DNA from: Rikenellaceae bacterium
GTDB taxonomy: Bacteria; Bacteroidota; Bacteroidia; Bacteroidales; Rikenellaceae
Assembly (NCBI GenBank): GCA_015060115.1
Contig: SUZB01000012.1
Span: 1 to 53,490 of the forward strand
Length of the DNA stretch: 53,490 bases
Reading direction: 5' to 3'
Numbering within the stretch: the stretch's first letter is position 1; every line of letters starts with the position of its first letter. The notes beneath the pieces were generated by a model. The model ran no database searches. It had not been told where the DNA came from and saw only the letters and a list, made by a program, of their open reading frames with translations. The translations under genes and the position numbers were made by a program. This document shows, piece by piece, positions 26,761-33,803 of this stretch.

Positions 26761-28083
26761 ATGAAAAGGCTTTTTACAATTATTACATTGGTTGTGGCTG
26801 TGCTCTTTGCCTCGTGCAATAAGGAGCAGCAGGCCGTACAGCACCTCTTCGTTACGGATACCATTCTTGAGGCTGGCGCTAAGGGCGAGACCGTAACCGT
26901 ATCGTATAACCTTGTCGCTTCAGTTGATGGCGAGGCCGTAAAGACCGCAATCGTCAGTGGCGACGAGATGCTTGGCAATATCACACAGCCCGCCGTAGGC
27001 ATTATCCGTATCGAGGTTAAGGCAAACAGCGGCGATAAGCGTGAGGCTATCGTGGAGATTAGCTACATCAACGAGACCACATCGGTTATCATCGAGCAGG
27101 CTGCGGGCAATGGCAACACAGGAGGCAATGGTGGCAACAACGATGGAGAGCAGGTAACATTCAAGGCGTTGTGTCTTGATGGCTACTACTATGGCCAGAA
27201 GTATGGTGAGGGTGCCGACCGCTACGCCTTCTTCCTCTCGGATCAGGGTCTTAACAATGCAGGTCAGGCCTACACTAACGGCACATACTACTACATCGAC
27301 GCCTTCGCACCTGTTACGGGCAGCACAACAATCCCCAACGGTATGTATATGTTCGACAGCAAGAACAGTGGCGCACCGAACACCATCAACAGCGAGAACA
27401 GCCAGCTTTTTCTTACGGGCGAGAGCGTTGAAGATACTGTTATTAAGTACCTCGACAACGCCACAATGATGGTTTCGGATAACAAGATTGTACTTGAGGT
27501 AGTCATCGATGGCCAGACCCACAAGGTAACATATAACGGTGGTCTTGAGTTGGAGGATGCCACAGAGGATAATGGTGGCGGTGGCAACGACGACCCCGTA
27601 GGTGGTCAGGACAAGGAGGCGAAGACAACGCTTACCGGCGACCACAATGTAGCGTTTGATGGCGAGCACCGTGTAAAGTGGGTTTACGAGGGCGACTACT
27701 GGCAGACAGGTTACTCGAACTACACTATTATGATGATGAACAAGTACAATGGCTATGTCTATGGCGATACTCTCCAGCTCGACATCATCACCGACAACAC
27801 ATCGCAAGATGGCGACTTCTACGGCACATATGAGTGTTCGTACACCGCAGGTAAGGGTGTTATGATGGCGGGCTTTACCAACGACTATGCTATGGCCGTA
27901 GGCAGTTGGCTCTTCGACTATGTCAATGGTGGTGGCGCCTACAACGGCTATGCAATGATTATCGATGGTAGCCTCACGATTAGCGATGCCGGCAATGGCA
28001 ACTCAACCATCGTTCTCGATGCTTACGACTGCCTTGGCAACAATATCACTTGCAACTGGACAGGCGTTATCGAGGAGGATTAA
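26761..28083 (+). CDS. Secreted lipoprotein, paralogue of the 1418-2680 protein
   Basis: A 440-residue protein with lipobox LFASC (Cys19). Residues about 28-115 form a BACON-like strand-rich domain ending in ETTSVIIEQAAG. A Gly/Asn linker follows, then two modules like those in the protein encoded at 1418-2680: the first has IPNGMYMFDSKNSG and a YNGGLELED segment, the second has YEGDY and ends in a strand set with CLGNNITCNWTG. A second Gly/Asp-rich linker separates the modules. The function is unknown; surface exposure and ligand binding are inferred. It has its own promoter and a strong terminator after the stop, so it is monocistronic. Confidence 0.8.
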   Translation: MKRLFTIITLVVAVLFASCNKEQQAVQHLFVTDTILEAGAKGETVTVSYNLVASVDGEAVKTAIVSGDEMLGNITQPAVGIIRIEVKANSGDKREAIVEISYINETTSVIIEQAAGNGNTGGNGGNNDGEQVTFKALCLDGYYYGQKYGEGADRYAFFLSDQGLNNAGQAYTNGTYYYIDAFAPVTGSTTIPNGMYMFDSKNSGAPNTINSENSQLFLTGESVEDTVIKYLDNATMMVSDNKIVLEVVIDGQTHKVTYNGGLELEDATEDNGGGGNDDPVGGQDKEAKTTLTGDHNVAFDGEHRVKWVYEGDYWQTGYSNYTIMMMNKYNGYVYGDTLQLDIITDNTSQDGDFYGTYECSYTAGKGVMMAGFTNDYAMAVGSWLFDYVNGGGAYNGYAMIIDGSLTISDAGNGNSTIVLDAYDCLGNNITCNWTGVIEED

Positions 28084-28111
28084 TCCTTGGTTTCGATAAG
28101 TTATGATTTGA

Positions 28112-28150
28112 GGGAGATGACTAAAAAGCAAATTAGTCATCTCCTTTCGT
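28112..28150 (+). terminator. Strong intrinsic terminator
   Basis: Perfect 12-bp stem GGAGATGACTAA (28113-28124) and TTAGTCATCTCC (28133-28144), followed by TTTCGTTT. It ends the lipoprotein gene at 28083. Confidence 0.85.
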
Positions 28151-28153
28151 TTA

Positions 28154-28277
28154 AGAGGTTGAATAAAAAGATGTAGTTTTAGGCCTGCGAAGCCCGAAAA
28201 ACCGCAGTTTACTGAAGCGTAAATGAGGATTTTGAGGGCGAGCGTAACGAAGAAATACACTTTTTTATTCAGCCTCT
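28154..28277. mobile_element. 124-bp MITE-like element with 22-bp terminal inverted repeats
   Basis: The left end AGAGGTTGAATAAAAAG and the reverse complement of the right end AGAGGCTGAATAAAAAA match at nearly every position and continue into TGTA. The interior holds no ORF. It has the size and form of a non-autonomous transposable or REP-like element. No target duplication was clear, and the parent element is unknown. Confidence 0.6.
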
Positions 28278-28363
28278 GTCGTTTCAGGGGGCTATTTGGT
28301 CACTTCACCCCTACGCTTGGGCGATTGACCGCCCGGTGCGCAATAACGAGCTAAGAATGATAG

Positions 28364-28371
28364 TAACTTTG
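28364..28371 (+). promoter_or_regulatory. -7 box for the gene at 28409
   Basis: TAACTTTG, matching TAnnTTTG, 37 nt before the ATG. The -33 element is not obvious. The rest of 28278-28408 shows nothing else I can name. Confidence 0.55.
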
Positions 28372-28408
28372 TAATAGCAACAGTTATAAACCTTAAAATT
28401 TCGGCATT

Positions 28409-28819
28409 ATGAAAAGATTTTTTACTATCATCGTGGCACTCGCCATTAGTGGCATCTGCTACGCCTCGGAGCCATACACTGCCTACTGCACGCTTCGTGG
28501 CGAGGAGGCAATGAGCAACCCCGGCTCGCTTGTGGGCAAGATTGAGATTGACTACGGCCAGAAGACGAAGCACAAGAACTACCTCACCGACTCTACGGGA
28601 CAACGCCTTGAGTTTGAGTCGATGGTGGAGGCGATGAACTATATGGCGGGCTATGGCTGGTCGCTCCACGACAGCTACACCACCATCAAGCGTATGCCAA
28701 TAGAGAACCGCCAGCTCGACCGCGTTGTGGTAGTCTGGGTGCTTAAAAAGGAGGTTGCATCCTCGGCCGAGATTACCGAGGGGTTGGCAAGTAGCAGCCT
28801 CGATTACCTTGCTTACTAA
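28409..28819 (+). CDS. Small secreted protein of unknown function
   Basis: A 136-residue protein with a signal peptide ending near CYAS. The mature part is about 117 residues with IEIDYGQ, a central GYGWSLHD and a C-terminal SAEITEGLAS. The frameshifted gene at 29264-29643 shares EPY..(F/Y)C(S/T), I.I.YGQ, GW and QITEG, so the two are diverged copies about 850 bp apart. I do not recognise the family. The Cys/Tyr-poor, charged sequence gives no enzyme hint. It has its own promoter box. Downstream begins a heptamer array. Confidence 0.75.
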   Translation: MKRFFTIIVALAISGICYASEPYTAYCTLRGEEAMSNPGSLVGKIEIDYGQKTKHKNYLTDSTGQRLEFESMVEAMNYMAGYGWSLHDSYTTIKRMPIENRQLDRVVVVWVLKKEVASSAEITEGLASSSLDYLAY

Positions 28820-28897
28820 TGAGAAATGAGAAATGAGAAATGAGAAATGAGAAATGAAAAATGAGAAATGAGAAATGAAAAATGAGAAATGAGAAAT
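28820..28897 (+). repeat. Heptamer tandem array (ATGAGAA)
   Basis: About eleven near-perfect copies of ATGAGAA or ATGAAAA directly after the stop codon at 28819. In the opposite strand this gives an artefactual Phe/Ser/His-rich open frame. Other heptamer arrays (TTAGTTG) occur at 41443-41471, 48381-48404 and in the tail. Confidence 0.9.
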
Positions 28898-29008
28898 TAG
28901 CAATAATTTTTCTTCTTTATCAAAGTGTCAGAAAAACCACCTCTACAGTGTATAAATATGCGGTATGCAGAAATTTTGCACTAAAAAAGCAGATAATAGA
29001 CCAAATAT

Positions 29009-29038
29009 TTTGAGGGGGGGGGAAATGTATTACCTTTG
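29009..29038 (+). promoter_or_regulatory. Promoter with a G9 tract in its spacer
   Basis: The -33 TTTG is at 29009-29012 and the -7 TACCTTTG at 29031-29038, with an 18-nt spacer. Nine of those 18 nt are G (29014-29022). Gain or loss of one G would change the spacing, the usual basis of promoter phase variation. The MITE at 29063-29259 lies between this promoter and the gene at 29264. Confidence 0.65.
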
Positions 29039-29062
29039 TAGAAAAGATACTAAATCAAAAAC

Positions 29063-29259
29063 TTAAGGGAGGTTCTATAAATTAGGTCGAGTTGATTTTG
29101 AAGATTATTGTGAGGATATTTCTAAGTTGTCATAAAGGCGCAATGCGCACATTGTAACTGAATGAAAATTAGAAATATACCACAATAAATTCAAAAGCAT
29201 TCGAAATAGATACCTCTCTGAACGAAAACTTATTTACTAATTTTTAGAACATTCCTTAA
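29063..29259. mobile_element. 197-bp MITE-like palindrome in a 5' untranslated region
   Basis: The ends TTAAGGGAGGTTCTATAAAT and, reversed, TTAAGGAATGTTCTAAAAAT match at 17 of 20 positions. The complementarity continues inward (TATTGTG, ATATTTCTAA) to a central palindrome GCGCAATGCGC. No ORF. The boundaries TTAA on both sides may be part of the repeat or a target duplication. It ends 4 bp before the ATG at 29264 and would fold into a long hairpin in the transcript. Confidence 0.75.
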
Positions 29260-29263
29260 TATT

Positions 29264-29643
29264 ATGAAAAGACTTTTTTTGCACTTGTTGCGCTCGTGTG
29301 CATAGGTGCTGTTTCGGCACAAGAGCCCTACAAGGTCTTTTGCTCAATATCGGGTTCATCATATCTTAAATCTAAAACGGGTCACATTGATATCAATTAC
29401 GGTCAAGAGAACCCAAATAGGAGTTGGCTTGTAGATGAGAATGGCAAAGAGCTGGAGCTTAACTCTGTGCCCGCCGTAGCAAATTACCTTTCGAAACTCG
29501 GTTGGGTATTCGAGGATAGCAGCACTTGGGGAGAAGAAGGAAGACACTATGTCTGGATAATGTCGAAAATGGTTACCGACGACAGCCAGATTACCGAGGG
29601 CTTTACCACGGCGCTGATGTATCAAAACGCAAAAAAACAATAA
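29264..29643 (+). pseudogene. Small secreted protein gene with a one-base frameshift in the signal peptide
   Basis: Begins ATGAAAAGAC then seven T, as does the intact neighbour at 29663, but the neighbour has TTTTTTTGGCAC where this has TTTTTTTGCAC. The start frame therefore stops after 13 codons, while the rest (LVALVCIGAVSAQ, then about 105 mature residues) is open in another frame. One extra T (T8) or G would restore a normal signal peptide. Either this is a slippage-prone on/off switch, a true mutation or a sequencing indel. The mature part resembles the 28409-28819 protein (INYGQ, QITEG). A GTG at 29296 could start a product without the positively charged signal region. Confidence 0.7.
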
Positions 29644-29662
29644 CTAATAAACTTATAATATT

Positions 29663-30175
29663 ATGAAAAGACTTTTTTTGGCACTTGTTGCGCTCGTGTG
29701 CGTAAGTGCAGTATCGGCACAGGATGTTAAACTAATGGGTGGTCAGAATATCCCCGTAAGATTGATGACCGAGATTAACAGCAAGTATCGCGCACAGGTT
29801 GCGCCCTACGGCATTGTCGATGCAAACATTATGGACTCTAAGGGTGAGAATATCGTAATCAGCCGAGGCACTCCCGTAGTGATGGATATCGAGATTCAGC
29901 GTGCTAAGGGCGTTGGCAAGGCGGGCTATATCAAGATTAACTGCGTATCGACCACCGCAGTAGATGGTCAGCGCATCAACCTTGTCGGCACAAACATCGC
30001 TCAGGGCAACGACCGCAAGGGCTTGGCAATCGGTCTTGGTGTGGGTCTTGGCATCGTGGTATGTCCTCCCTGCTTCTTCTGCCTCTGCATCAAGGGCGAG
30101 AATGTGGTAATCCCTGAAAATACAGTTTTAGGCAATATCGTGGTAAACGAGAACTACACAATCAGCGTTCAGTAA
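29663..30175 (+). CDS. Secreted protein of unknown function with a Gly-rich hydrophobic segment
   Basis: 170 residues; the signal peptide MKRLFLALVALVCVSAVSAQ is nearly identical to that of the frameshifted gene just upstream, suggesting local duplication of the 5' end. The mature part has a strand-rich region (QNIPVRLMTEINSKY, then INCVSTTAVDGQRINL), then a glycine-rich hydrophobic stretch GLAIGLGVGLGIVVCPPCFF with several Cys near residues 120-142, and GENVVIPENTVLGN at the end. This arrangement is found in unnamed Bacteroidetes envelope proteins. No function is proposed. It lies 19 bp after the upstream gene and before a strong terminator. Confidence 0.78.
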   Translation: MKRLFLALVALVCVSAVSAQDVKLMGGQNIPVRLMTEINSKYRAQVAPYGIVDANIMDSKGENIVISRGTPVVMDIEIQRAKGVGKAGYIKINCVSTTAVDGQRINLVGTNIAQGNDRKGLAIGLGVGLGIVVCPPCFFCLCIKGENVVIPENTVLGNIVVNENYTISVQ

Positions 30176-30185
30176 ATGAAAGAGC

Positions 30186-30223
30186 AAAAAGGAGAAAAAT
30201 CAGCAAATTTTTCTCCTTTTTAC
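30186..30223 (+). terminator. Intrinsic terminator
   Basis: AAAAAGGAGAAAAAT pairs with ATTTTTCTCCTTTTT around a CAGCA-type loop, ending in a T-run, 10 nt after the stop at 30175. Confidence 0.88.
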
Positions 30224-30234
30224 TTAAAATATGC

Positions 30235-30242
30235 TATATTTG
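30235..30242 (+). promoter_or_regulatory. -7 box for the outer-membrane protein gene at 30284
   Basis: TATATTTG, matching TAnnTTTG, 41 nt before the ATG and directly after the terminator of the previous gene. Confidence 0.65.
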
Positions 30243-30283
30243 TTCTACCAAATAGCTAAATACTTAAAAACACTTAATTAACT

Positions 30284-30907
30284 ATGCGTAAGATTTTACT
30301 ATCAATCGTTGCCATCGCCGCAGTAGTTTTCTCGGCATCGGCACAACAGAAGGGCGAGAGTTACTTTGGCGTAAATCTCGGCTATGAGACTGCAAAGGGT
30401 TGGTCAAAGGTTACTGTTCACTCGGCATATATCGATGATATCGAGGAGGTTACGCTCGGTGGCGATGACTTTGGCTTTGGCTTGGAGTATGGCTACTTTG
30501 TGGCAAACAACCTACTCCTCAAGGCACATATCGGCTACGGCTTCGACAAGTTGGGTGAGGAGATTAGCCACTCGCTGAACATCACACCCGGCTTGGCATA
30601 CTATGTCCGTCTTGCCAAGGGCTTCTACTATACGCCCAACATCTCGATTGGCTATGGTATGTCGATGAACAAGCAGAGCGACAATAGCTATCTTGCAGCA
30701 AATGGCTTGGTGGCAGAGTTGCAGCCCTTGGCTGTGGAGTTCCGCCCCACCGAGCGCTTCGCAATGACCGTGAGCCTTGCATCGTTGCAGTATGCCTTCC
30801 TCACCTCCGAAACAGAGATGCTCGGCACACCCGTTTCGATGGATGTTCAGGGCTTGAGCTTCTCGCTTCTGACAAATGCACAGGTAGGCTTTAAGCTGTA
30901 CTTCTAA
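30284..30907 (+). CDS. Small outer-membrane beta-barrel protein
   Basis: 207 residues with a signal peptide ending in VFSASAQQ. The mature chain alternates amphipathic strands with Gly/Tyr/Phe (YFGVNLGYE, FGFGLEYGYFVANNLLL, AHIGYGFD, GLAYYVRLAKGFYYTPN, SIGYGM) and ends with a terminal aromatic, VGFKLYF, as required for BAM-dependent insertion. This fits the 8-strand OmpX/OmpA-like barrels common in Bacteroidetes. No ligand can be inferred. It is monocistronic between a terminator and a convergent gene (fmt). Confidence 0.83.
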   Translation: MRKILLSIVAIAAVVFSASAQQKGESYFGVNLGYETAKGWSKVTVHSAYIDDIEEVTLGGDDFGFGLEYGYFVANNLLLKAHIGYGFDKLGEEISHSLNITPGLAYYVRLAKGFYYTPNISIGYGMSMNKQSDNSYLAANGLVAELQPLAVEFRPTERFAMTVSLASLQYAFLTSETEMLGTPVSMDVQGLSFSLLTNAQVGFKLYF

Positions 30908-31137
30908 AGGGGAGATGCGCTCCATTGGAGCGCGGTCGATAGAGAATTTAGAGAATTTAGGGAATTTAGAGAAGTTAGGGAGGCGCTACCGACATTTATC
31001 CCTAAGCTCTCTACATTCCCTAAACTCATTAAATTCCCTAATAAAACTCCTCCCCAGTCAGCACACCCCCAATTTCTTGTCAGAAGGGGCATAATTTGGC
31101 GCCGATAAAGAGTAGCTTCGATAGCGGCACTCAGCCA
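30908..31137. other. Repeat-filled convergent gap before fmt
   Basis: No gene. Contains a 7-bp/3-nt hairpin (30917-30933), an inverted array of 9-nt words (30941-31042) and a left-end fragment of the foldback element (31071-31110). The order matches the gap at 2983-3292: hairpin, nonamer arrays, foldback element, stop codon of the next gene. Confidence 0.8.
30941..31042. repeat. Inverted array of 9-nt words (AGRGARTTT)
   Basis: Left arm: AGAGAATTT, AGAGAATTT, AGGGAATTT, AGAGAAGTT, AGGGAG (30941-30982), in exact 9-nt phase. Right arm (30998-31042), reversed: AGGGAATTT, AATGAGTTT, AGGGAATGT, AGAGAGCTT, AGGGAT, also in phase. The loop is 15 nt. The same consensus is found between purH and purD. 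Confidence 0.88.
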
Positions 31138-31263
31138 AAATTCTTGTCAGAGTGGTGCTAATGTGGCGCTGACACGAAAAATGGCGGATGGGACATACTA
31201 TGCGTATTTCCCATTCGCCATTTTGACTGAAGCGTCGCAGTAGCGCCGCTATCACAAGAATTT
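31138..31263. repeat. Foldback element, second copy, ending at the fmt stop codon
   Basis: Terminal repeats AAATTCTTGT and ACAAGAATTT. The inner arms AAAATGGCGGATGGGA and TCCCATTCGCCATTTT flank the same CATACTATGCGTATT centre as in the 3166-3292 copy. It ends 2 bp before the fmt stop codon (31266-31268). A left-end fragment (AATTTCTTGTCAGAAGG) sits at 31071-31110. Confidence 0.82.
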
Positions 31264-31265
31264 TT

Positions 31266-32225
31266 TCACAAGAAAGTGACATTTTGATAGCGCCAGCCAA
31301 GCAACAAATCCTTAACCGCCATTCGCTTCTTACCTGCCAACTGCAACTCATCGAGATATACCCAGCCATCGGCAGTGGCAACGGCGATAAATGTCTTGCC
31401 ATCGGTGCGCATCGTGCCTGGGGCTACCGACATAGCGCACTCCTCATAGTGGGTGGCAAAAACCTTCGTTGAGCCTACCTCAGCGCCCTCGCTAAAGATT
31501 GGTGTCCACGCTGCAGGATAGGGTGAAAGACCACGCACAAGGTTGTGAATAGAACGGCAGCTACGGCGCCAGTCAATACGGCCATCCTCCTTGAAAATCT
31601 TTGGCGCAGGCTTAAGTGTAGATTCGTCGATATGCATCTGCTCGGTGGTGGTGAAATCTCCCGTAGCAACCTTATCAACGGTGCGAGTAACAAGCTCCGA
31701 GCCAATAACCATCAACTTATCGTACAACGAGCCGATATTATCCTCCGCAAGAATATCAACGGCTTGTTGCTCGATGATTGCTCCCTTGTCGATTTCGTGG
31801 TTAAGCAAGAATGTAGTAACGCCTGTGCGCTCCTCGCCATTGATAATCGCCCAGTTGATGGGCGCTGCACCGCGATATTCGGGGAGTAGTGAGGCGTGGA
31901 GGTTGAAGGTGCCGAGGCGAGGCATAGCCCACACCACCTCAGGCAACATACGAAAGGCAATGACGATACCCAAGTCAGGGCGTAGCTCGCGCAAAGCCTC
32001 CAAGAAGTTTTCGTCACGCAACTTCTCAGGTTGCAAGATAGGCAGGCCGAGTTCGCGGGCAACAACCTTAACATCGCTCTCGTGAACCTTCTGGCCACGA
32101 CCTGCGGGCTTATCAGGCGTAGTTACTACACCCACAATATTATATCCCTCCTCAACGAGTCGCTTCAACGATGTCGAGGCGAACTCAGGAGTACCCATAA
32201 ATACTATTCGTAAATCTTTAGACAT
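31266..32225 (-). CDS. fmt: Methionyl-tRNA formyltransferase
   Basis: Formylates initiator Met-tRNA using 10-formyl-THF. The 319-residue length is typical. The N-terminal catalytic domain has IVFMGTPEFA, the TPDKPAGRGQK region and the signature HASLLPEYRGAAPINWAIINGE with catalytic Asn/His region and tRNA-binding loop. The C-terminal domain ends in GWRYQNVTFL. The first 8 bases overlap the 3' end of the upstream permease gene. The stop codon abuts a foldback element. Confidence 0.96.
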   Translation of the reverse strand: MSKDLRIVFMGTPEFASTSLKRLVEEGYNIVGVVTTPDKPAGRGQKVHESDVKVVARELGLPILQPEKLRDENFLEALRELRPDLGIVIAFRMLPEVVWAMPRLGTFNLHASLLPEYRGAAPINWAIINGEERTGVTTFLLNHEIDKGAIIEQQAVDILAEDNIGSLYDKLMVIGSELVTRTVDKVATGDFTTTEQMHIDESTLKPAPKIFKEDGRIDWRRSCRSIHNLVRGLSPYPAAWTPIFSEGAEVGSTKVFATHYEECAMSVAPGTMRTDGKTFIAVATADGWVYLDELQLAGKKRMAVKDLLLGWRYQNVTFL

Positions 32226-33702
32226 TCTTGCGCTTAAATCTAATTTTCACACCTTTATACCACTTCTTCACACGCTTGATAAAGCGGCGAATACGCACAT
32301 CGTACCAGTCGAAGTCGAGCAACGAGGTGTCGTTGGTGGCCTTGCGCGTGAGGTAGATAGCCACAGGCGTAAGTATCACAATCGGCAACCACATACCATA
32401 GAGCGACTCCCAAGTACCCTCCTTCGAGAGCTTCTCGCCCGATACGGAGATGACATAGTAGATGACGAAGAAAATCACCGAGATAACGATAGGCGTACCG
32501 AAACCACCCTTGCGGATAATTGCGCCCAATGGAGCACCAATCATAAAGAATACAAGGATCGAAACGGGCAGTGTCAGCTTGCGATGCCACTCATTCTCCG
32601 AGCGATAGAGCTGTGTAATAGCGATTTTCGAGGTCTGCTCATCGTAGGAGTAAGCACCACGCGATGAGCGAGCCGAGTTGTTAGCCACGCTATATACACG
32701 GGCACGGTCGCGAGTGCCGAGCTTCTCGATAGAGTCCTTGTAATTGACACGCTTAAAGGCGCTACGGTCGATAAAGGCGGTATCGTAGCTAAATGCAATG
32801 GTTGTATCACGCACAAAGATACGCTCCTTGAGAAGTGGGGCGTAGGATGCCTGTGTACTCTCCTCAATCATCACATTGAGCGAGTCCATAAGCTCCTCGA
32901 GCTCAACCATATTTCGTGTTTGCGACTCGGTAAACTGGCGCGACATATCGCCCTCAGGCTTAGCGACATTATCCACCGGGAAGCTGGCATCTTGTCGCTC
33001 GAACTTATGCTGTCGCATAGTATTCTTGTCGTACCACTGCGAACTGCGTGTATGCTCGTAGGTCTGGCCATTGAAGAGCGTGATATAGAGGAACGACTTA
33101 TCGTCCGACATACGGATATAGCCCGAATCGGCAAGTGTCGTTGTCATATCGCCATTGTGTGAGCGGGTGTCGAAGATAAGCACATCGGTAAGCAGCTTGG
33201 TTTTGTCGTCCTGCTTACCCACACGGATACTCATATCGGGCAGACCGTTGAAGAACATACCATCTTGGAACTCCATCTCTTGGCGCTGCTCGCGGATATC
33301 GAACAGAAGCTCATACATTCGCTCGTTGGCATAGGGTACAAGGTTGTTCGACACGAAGAAGCTACCCACCGAGATACCGCAAACAACGACTATCAGCGGA
33401 GCGAGGATGCGGATAAGCGACATACCTGCCGACTTCATCGCCAGAAGCTCGAAGTTCTCGCCAATGTTACCCATCGCCATAATCGCCGAAAGGAGCATCG
33501 CCAACGGCAAGCCCATAGGCACCATATTGATGGTAGCGCAAGTTACAAGCTCGATGATGGTGCTCGCATCAAGGCCTTTACCCGTGAGCTCGTCGATATA
33601 ACGCCACACGAAGTTCATCATCAGCACGAACATCACAATAAAGAATGTAACGATGAGCGGACCGATGTAGGCTTTGAGTATGAGTTTGTGTATCTTCTTC
33701 AT
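32218..33702 (-). CDS. LptF/LptG family permease (YjgP/YjgQ)
   Basis: Inner-membrane permease of the family that extracts lipopolysaccharide with the LptB ATPase. At 494 residues it is longer than proteobacterial LptF/G, as is usual in Bacteroidetes. The N-terminal three membrane segments begin LILKAYIGPLIVTFFIVMFVL. A large periplasmic region of about 230 residues (jellyroll in the family) follows. Three C-terminal segments include LTLPVSILVFFMIGAPLGAIIRKGG, the conserved cytoplasmic contact loop. LptF and LptG cannot be told apart here. It overlaps fmt by 8 nt, and a promoter box lies inside the 3' end of the upstream ABC permease gene. Confidence 0.9.
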   Translation of the reverse strand: MKKIHKLILKAYIGPLIVTFFIVMFVLMMNFVWRYIDELTGKGLDASTIIELVTCATINMVPMGLPLAMLLSAIMAMGNIGENFELLAMKSAGMSLIRILAPLIVVVCGISVGSFFVSNNLVPYANERMYELLFDIREQRQEMEFQDGMFFNGLPDMSIRVGKQDDKTKLLTDVLIFDTRSHNGDMTTTLADSGYIRMSDDKSFLYITLFNGQTYEHTRSSQWYDKNTMRQHKFERQDASFPVDNVAKPEGDMSRQFTESQTRNMVELEELMDSLNVMIEESTQASYAPLLKERIFVRDTTIAFSYDTAFIDRSAFKRVNYKDSIEKLGTRDRARVYSVANNSARSSRGAYSYDEQTSKIAITQLYRSENEWHRKLTLPVSILVFFMIGAPLGAIIRKGGFGTPIVISVIFFVIYYVISVSGEKLSKEGTWESLYGMWLPIVILTPVAIYLTRKATNDTSLLDFDWYDVRIRRFIKRVKKWYKGVKIRFKRKNV

Positions 33703-33727
33703 TATCCGTTATTAATCCAACAATTTA

Positions 33728-33803
33728 TCTACAACCATACCCTCGATACAACACGAGGACAAGGGGTCGTTGTAGAGGGACCATCATAATGATGGCAAAG
33801 ATA
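33728..33803 (-). promoter_or_regulatory. Promoter and structured leader of the LptF/G gene
   Basis: The -7 box TATCTTTG (33796-33803, minus) lies in the 3' end of the ABC permease gene. The first transcribed bases form a 15-nt palindrome CCATCATTATGATGG (33781-33795). A hairpin with CTACAAC and GTTGTAG arms and inner CCTCG/CGAGG follows. The thioesterase promoter region (51504-51523) has the same box-plus-palindrome order. Confidence 0.55.

Noticed and set aside
28292..28903. 203-codon minus-strand frame starting with SHFSF repeats
   Set aside because: Its first part is the ATGAGAA heptamer array, and the rest is antisense to the secreted protein at 28409-28819.
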